Positions 6,746 to 10,292 of a stretch of 10,292 bases of DNA are shown in pieces (position 1 is the stretch's first letter; each line of letters opens with the position of its first letter). The notes beneath the pieces were generated by a model. It was not told the origin of the DNA. It searched no databases and saw nothing but the letters and a program-made list of their open reading frames with translations. Origin of the DNA: Candidatus Woesearchaeota archaeon (GTDB lineage Archaea; Nanobdellota; Nanobdellia; Woesearchaeales; UBA11576); assembly GCA_030591125.1 (NCBI GenBank), contig JAUVBP010000028.1:1-10292 (forward strand). The letters are read 5' to 3'. The position numbers and the translations under genes were made by a program.

Positions 6746-7267
6746 TTGTTTTTAGGGAGTAATAGAGAGAAAATAATTGAAGCTTTTATCAAGGAACCTC
6801 TAAAACGGTTCCAGTTAAGAGAATTGAGTAGAATGACAAAGCTTGGACTTCCTACAGTAAAGAAACATGTCATTTATCTCAACAAAAAAAACATCTTAAA
6901 AAAAGAGAAAGAAGGCCAATATCATCATTACGAAGCAGACATGGAGAATGAACGGTTCAAGATAATCAAGACCGCACACACATTGATCAACATCAGAAAG
7001 GCCATAGATGAGATTGTGGACAGGATAAGACCAAACACAATAGTTCTTTTCGGTTCTGCTGCAAAAGGCGAAGATACTGAAAAGAGTGACATAGACATTT
7101 TCATACAGGCTCAAAAGAAGTCTTTTGAATTTGATCGCATAGAGAAAAGATTGAACAGGAAGATAAACCTGATCTTTGAACCTGAGATAAAAAAGATAAA
7201 TAAGGAATTCCTGAACAATCTGGCAAATGGCATAACATTATACGGTAGCTTAAAGGTGAAATCATGA
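6746..7267 (+). CDS. wHTH-MNT nucleotidyltransferase (MntA-like, antitoxin-type)
   Basis: This 173-residue protein has two parts. Residues 4-65 form a winged HTH (LRELSRMTKLGLPTVKKHV followed by a basic KKEKEGQYHHYEA wing). Residues about 90-150 form a minimal nucleotidyltransferase. The signature GS-x10-D-x-D is complete: G103 S104, then D115 and D117. At the usual third acidic position, in the INLI strand, I see Asn141, which may weaken or change catalysis. Known MntA proteins inactivate a HEPN RNase partner by adding AMP to a tyrosine. The wHTH fusion suggests self-regulation at the 20-bp repeats just upstream. The gene starts at TTG with a GGTGAT Shine-Dalgarno. Its stop overlaps the HEPN start (ATGA), typical of the coupled pair. 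Confidence 0.85.
   Translation: MFLGSNREKIIEAFIKEPLKRFQLRELSRMTKLGLPTVKKHVIYLNKKNILKKEKEGQYHHYEADMENERFKIIKTAHTLINIRKAIDEIVDRIRPNTIVLFGSAAKGEDTEKSDIDIFIQAQKKSFEFDRIEKRLNRKINLIFEPEIKKINKEFLNNLANGITLYGSLKVKS
7255..7259 (+). promoter_or_regulatory. Shine-Dalgarno of the HEPN gene
   Basis: GGTGA lies 4 nt before ATG 7264, the same spacing as for the preceding gene, inside the last codons of the MNT gene. Confidence 0.6.
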
Positions 7268-7674
7268 ATTTTGAGGACTGCATCAAAAAGAGATTGGTCA
7301 ACAAGAGATCAGTTGATAAAGAGATGGCAGACTCACTGAATTCCCTTGTAGACATCAGATTACGGAACATGAAGAATCTGGACAACACGACATTAAAGAT
7401 TGAATCTTACTACGAAGTCATAAAAGAGCTTCTGACCGCACTGCTTAGCCTAAAAGGCTACAAATCTTATTCTCATGAATGTTTGATACTATTCCTTAAA
7501 GATAGGCACAGCAAAGATTTTACCACCGCACAGATAGAATTGATCGATCAACTGAGAGTGATGAGGAATGACATCGCATATAGAGGGTTCTTTGTTGAAG
7601 AAGAATATCTCACAAGAAATGAACTCCAGATAACTGGAATCATAGATCAGTTAAAACAGCTGTTGAAAGACTGA
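7264..7674 (+). CDS. HEPN-domain protein, partner of the MNT (HepT-like, variant active site)
   Basis: This is a mostly helical protein of 136 residues. Its helix IESYYEVIKELLTALLSLKGYKSYSHECLI and the C-terminal motif RNDIAYRGFFV (R101 onward) match archaeal HEPN proteins paired with MNT genes. Canonical HepT RNases carry R-x4-H-x-Y. Here the same positions read R101, Y106 and G108, so the catalytic His and the tyrosine that MntA modifies are both absent. I recall archaeal relatives with the same RNDI.YRG, so this is probably a subfamily trait, not recent decay. It may not be an active RNase, or may use another residue. Translation is coupled to the MNT gene (ATGA overlap). The stop is followed 30 bp later by the fibre-protein start in the same frame. 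Confidence 0.82.
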   Translation: MNFEDCIKKRLVNKRSVDKEMADSLNSLVDIRLRNMKNLDNTTLKIESYYEVIKELLTALLSLKGYKSYSHECLILFLKDRHSKDFTTAQIELIDQLRVMRNDIAYRGFFVEEEYLTRNELQITGIIDQLKQLLKD

Positions 7675-7684
7675 AAAAAGAGTA

Positions 7685-7708
7685 ATGATTCAAAAATGGT
7701 TCATATGA
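7685..7708 (+). other. Seven-codon mini-ORF in front of the fibre protein
   Basis: ATG 7685 encodes MIQKWFI and stops with TGA at 7706-7708, which overlaps the fibre-protein ATG 7705 as ATGA. The first 15 bases, ATGATTCAAAAATGG, recur with one change at 7705-7719 (ATGATTCAAGAATGG). It therefore looks like a 20-bp duplication of the start region. Whether the peptide is translated is unknown; no strong Shine-Dalgarno precedes it. Confidence 0.3.
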
Positions 7709-10292
7709 TTCAAGAATGGAACAGGGATAATAGAAAAGTGCTAGTCATACTCTTATCTTCTATACTATTATTAGTATCACTCTCATCCATCGCTGCTGCG
7801 CAGAGCTGGCCTAATCCAGGCCATCCTGCTGAACAGATAGGCGGCGGGACTTTCAATAGCAGTTATGGGAATTTTATTTTCATGAATAATGTCAGCATCG
7901 GAGACCCCAGCCCTGCTGCTGCATTAGATGTTGCTTCTTCTGGAGCAATGCCTGTAGCGATTTTTGATACTGATTCAGGGAATAATCCTTTTTACATCAC
8001 TAGACTCGGCACAACACCCCAGTCTCTTAGCATCATAGTTGGTGATGCAAATGTAGGGTTTGAATCAATTCAAGATGAAAATACAGGAGCCAATGGAGGA
8101 TTTACATTCACATTAGATGGGGGAGCACCTACTCCTGATTTTAGTTTTAATCATGGTGCCACAGAAAGGATGAATCTGAACGCTTCTGGAAGTCTTCAGA
8201 TTGATAGTGTCTTAAGGGTTGACGGGACAGGCAATAGTTATATCCAAGGCAATCTCGGCATAGGCACGACGAATCCTAATGCCAAGCTATATGTTAATAA
8301 CACAGGCTCAGGCAACTCTTTCAGAGTTGATGATTCTGCTGGTGATACTACACCTGTAGTGATTGATGAAGTGGGAAGATTAGGAATAGGCTTAAGCAAT
8401 CCTGATGCAGGGACTAAAGCTCACATATATGACACCAACAGGGCAATCCTGAAGATTGAGGGTGATGGTACTGGCGCTCCTTCTTTAGCATCATACATAG
8501 AACTCAATTCTAACGCTGAAGCTAGAGGCAGGGGAATCCTGTTGACCACAGATACTGGTGACAGCTGGTATGCAGGAGTCCCATATACAGGAAATAGTTA
8601 TTCTATCGGAAGACATGCAAGTCAACCAGAATATTACGCAAACTCACACTTCTTCATACAGAACGATGGAGACGTCGGCATAGGCACGACAGGTCCTTTA
8701 GCTAAGTTAGCGATCAATGGCGGTCTGCATGTTGGTGGCGATAGTGACCCTGGTGATAATAATCTGTTAGTTGATGGCACTGTAAACATAACAGGAACCC
8801 TCGATCCTAATGGTGCGATAACATTACCTACTTCAGGCATATCTGGTGCCGGTACAGGTAGTGGGTTGGATGCTGATAAGTTAGATGGTCAAGAAGGGAG
8901 TTATTATTTATCTACTTCAGGAACAGCAGCTGAATCATACGCCTTAGATATTGAAGACACGAGATCTGCTGAAAGACTTCCAAGTGAAATGCCTGATAGC
9001 AAAGTAACTGCAGAATTTACTGATCAACTTCCAGGTTTAGGTGCATGGTATTCACTAATCAATGTAAAAGGTTGGAGTGATGGTTATGCATCTTGGCAGC
9101 TTATAGGTGGTTCAACTACAAGTACGCATGAAAATTTATATTTTAGGTCTGGAAGAAATGCAGCATGGAATCCTATAAGAAAAATATGGCACGAAGGTAC
9201 TGACGGCTCTGGCTCTGGATTGGATGCTGATAAATTAGATAATATAAATTCATCAAGTTTCCTCAGGAGTGATGCTGCAGATGTCTACAATGATGCAGGG
9301 GCAGATATTGACCTTAGATTCGAAGGAACTTCTAATCAGAACTTACTTTTTTTGGATGCTTCTGCTGATAGTATAGGCATAGGCACGACAAGTCCTCTGG
9401 GTAACTTACACGTAAAAGCTGAAATCGTATCTGAGTGGGACGTCCTGGTTCTCGAAAGGGATCTTAGCAATGCGAACGGAGAAGGTCATCACATAACATT
9501 CAAGTACGATGAAGAAGGGTCTTCCCCTGTAGAGAATGGAGACAGAATAGGTGGTATAAGGTTCCAGAGTTCATACGCTACTGGTGCGTATTCAGGGTAC
9601 GGAGCGTCTATAATTGCGATACAGGACGGCACTGCTTCAGTTAGTAGCAGTCCGGGAGCGTTGATATTTAAGACTACTGATGACGGGACAACTACGCTGG
9701 ATGAAAGGATGCGCATAGACGACGCAGGCAAGGTCGGCATCGGCACGACGAATCCTGACGCTAAATTACACGTCAATGTTTCTTCAGGTCCTAGTCTTAT
9801 TGTGGGTGACTCTACGGCTACCGCTTCAGGTAATTACGCTATCGCTATGGGTGAGGGTACAGATGCCACAGGCGATGGATCATTCGCTTTAGGAAAAGAC
9901 ACTTACACAGGCGATTCATACGACTTCGCTATAGGAGAAGAGACTAACGCTACGGGTTACGCGTCTGTCGCTATGGGCTATCAGACCAAGGCACAAGGCT
10001 GGTTTGACATAGCTACTGGTGAAGGTACTTGGGCATGGGGGGGAAGCGCTACAGCCATGGGTTATTATACTGTTGCTGATGGTTACCTTGCGGTCGCTAC
10101 AGGTTCCCAGTCAAACTCATCAGGTACTGCTTCATTGGTATCAGGAATAAGATGCCTTGCTGACGGTGACGGGTCTTTCGCGACAGGGATTGACTCTTAC
10201 GCCACAGGTCATGGATCTATGGCAGTCGGTTATGATAACGTCGCGAGCAATTTCGGGTCTATCGCTCTGGGAGAGGAAAACACTGCGAGCGC
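7705..10292 (+). CDS. Secreted tail-fibre/YadA-like fibrous adhesin (C-terminus beyond window)
   Basis: At least 862 residues, open at the right edge. ATG 7696 in the same frame is an alternative start and would add MVH. A signal peptide is clear: NRDNRK, a hydrophobic run VLVILLSSILLLVSLSS, then AAAQS. Six GIGTT-P.AKLHV-type turns follow (about residues 63, 183, 225, 323, 555 and 676, the first and third degenerate). GSGLDADKLD motifs occur near 385 and 501. Residues about 421-500 carry a phage tail-fibre-like domain (WYSLINVKGWSDGYASWQLIGG...LYFRSGR...WHEG). From about 707 to the edge there are YadA-head-like repeats of the A.A.G..S.A.G type. Such modules form trimeric fibres in tail fibres and bacterial adhesins. 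A surface attachment fibre is inferred; the module mix suggests transfer from bacteria or phages. It may be co-transcribed with the MNT/HEPN pair, as I see no separate promoter. Confidence 0.85.
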   Translation, partial: MIQEWNRDNRKVLVILLSSILLLVSLSSIAAAQSWPNPGHPAEQIGGGTFNSSYGNFIFMNNVSIGDPSPAAALDVASSGAMPVAIFDTDSGNNPFYITRLGTTPQSLSIIVGDANVGFESIQDENTGANGGFTFTLDGGAPTPDFSFNHGATERMNLNASGSLQIDSVLRVDGTGNSYIQGNLGIGTTNPNAKLYVNNTGSGNSFRVDDSAGDTTPVVIDEVGRLGIGLSNPDAGTKAHIYDTNRAILKIEGDGTGAPSLASYIELNSNAEARGRGILLTTDTGDSWYAGVPYTGNSYSIGRHASQPEYYANSHFFIQNDGDVGIGTTGPLAKLAINGGLHVGGDSDPGDNNLLVDGTVNITGTLDPNGAITLPTSGISGAGTGSGLDADKLDGQEGSYYLSTSGTAAESYALDIEDTRSAERLPSEMPDSKVTAEFTDQLPGLGAWYSLINVKGWSDGYASWQLIGGSTTSTHENLYFRSGRNAAWNPIRKIWHEGTDGSGSGLDADKLDNINSSSFLRSDAADVYNDAGADIDLRFEGTSNQNLLFLDASADSIGIGTTSPLGNLHVKAEIVSEWDVLVLERDLSNANGEGHHITFKYDEEGSSPVENGDRIGGIRFQSSYATGAYSGYGASIIAIQDGTASVSSSPGALIFKTTDDGTTTLDERMRIDDAGKVGIGTTNPDAKLHVNVSSGPSLIVGDSTATASGNYAIAMGEGTDATGDGSFALGKDTYTGDSYDFAIGEETNATGYASVAMGYQTKAQGWFDIATGEGTWAWGGSATAMGYYTVADGYLAVATGSQSNSSGTASLVSGIRCLADGDGSFATGIDSYATGHGSMAVGYDNVASNFGSIALGEENTAS
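8257..9749 (+). repeat. Four copies of GGCATAGGCACGAC encoding GIGTT turns
   Basis: The 14-mer occurs at 8257-8270, 8677-8690 and 9376-9389 exactly, and at 9736-9749 with one change (GGCATCGGCACGAC). Each encodes the GIGTT turn of a tail-fibre-type module. Intervals of 420, 699 and 360 bp show that modules of different length lie between them. Confidence 0.85.
8866..9240 (+). repeat. Repeated LDADKLD motif in the fibre gene
   Basis: TTGGATGCTGATAAGTTAGAT (8866-8886) recurs at 9220-9240 with a single base change. It encodes LDADKLD within the GSGLDADKLD motif known from phage tail fibres. The repeat flanks the KGWSDGY-type domain. Confidence 0.75.
9823..10292 (+). repeat. YadA-head-like repeat array (continues beyond window)
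   Basis: From residue about 707 the protein shows repeats of roughly 14 residues, such as NYAIAMGEGTDATG, GSFALGKDTYTG, YASVAMGYQTKAQG and GSMAVGYDN. The A[IV]A.G..[ST].A.G pattern is that of the left-handed beta-roll heads of trimeric autotransporter adhesins. The array is still running at the right edge. Confidence 0.8.

Noticed and set aside
6742..6762. ATG 6742 as the MNT start
   Set aside because: It is out of frame with the MNT protein and reaches TAA after six codons. TTG 6746 fits the Shine-Dalgarno and the family N-terminus.
6896..7388. Two minus-strand ORFs across the MNT/HEPN genes
   Set aside because: They are antisense to two well-supported domain-containing genes and lack start signals.
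8634..9776. Two minus-strand ORFs within the fibre gene
   Set aside because: Shadows of the repeat-rich plus-strand frame; no domain or start signal.
7705..10292. Window as part of a prophage or virus tail cluster
   Set aside because: The fibre protein has a signal peptide, and no capsid, terminase, baseplate or integrase gene is seen beside it.

Overview
The window looks like chromosomal DNA of an archaeon, most likely a DPANN-type lineage (Woesearchaeota/Pacearchaeota-like). The reasons are BRE/TATA-like promoter elements, a small AbrB-like protein, an HTH-nucleotidyltransferase/HEPN pair of archaeal style, and a very large surface protein dense in N-x-T/S sequons. That protein also carries Ig-like, LamG and Cys-rich modules of a type I associate with these lineages. 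The assignment rests on sequence style and remembered families, not on a search. No rRNA, tRNA, CRISPR array or transposase was seen.

Left half (1-6045, minus strand): a two-gene unit. A 155-residue protein with two nearly identical HTH domains comes first. Its stop overlaps by ATGA the start of a membrane-anchored surface protein of at least 1860 residues that runs off the left edge. I read the large frame codon by codon from 5581 to 2 and found no stop.

Centre (6046-6521): an AT-rich intergenic region of 476 bp. Its left part carries six copies of a 17-bp palindrome, consensus TACTYACAATGTRAGTA. Several copies lie just downstream of minus-strand TATA-like boxes. The right part carries plus-strand promoter elements.

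Right half (6522-10292, plus strand): a 51-residue AbrB-like protein, then a wHTH-MNT nucleotidyltransferase started by TTG, then a HEPN protein overlapping it by ATGA (a toxin-antitoxin-type pair). Last comes a secreted fibrous protein of at least 862 residues that runs off the right edge. It combines phage tail-fibre modules (GIGTT-P repeats, GSGLDADKLD motifs, a KGWSDGYASWQL-type domain) with a C-terminal array of YadA-head-like repeats.

Working model (inference): this is a surface-attachment locus. Two very large outer-surface proteins are transcribed outward from a central control region. The tandem HTH protein probably binds the six palindromes and so controls itself and the coupled surface protein. 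The MNT/HEPN pair sits directly upstream of the fibre protein and may share its transcript.
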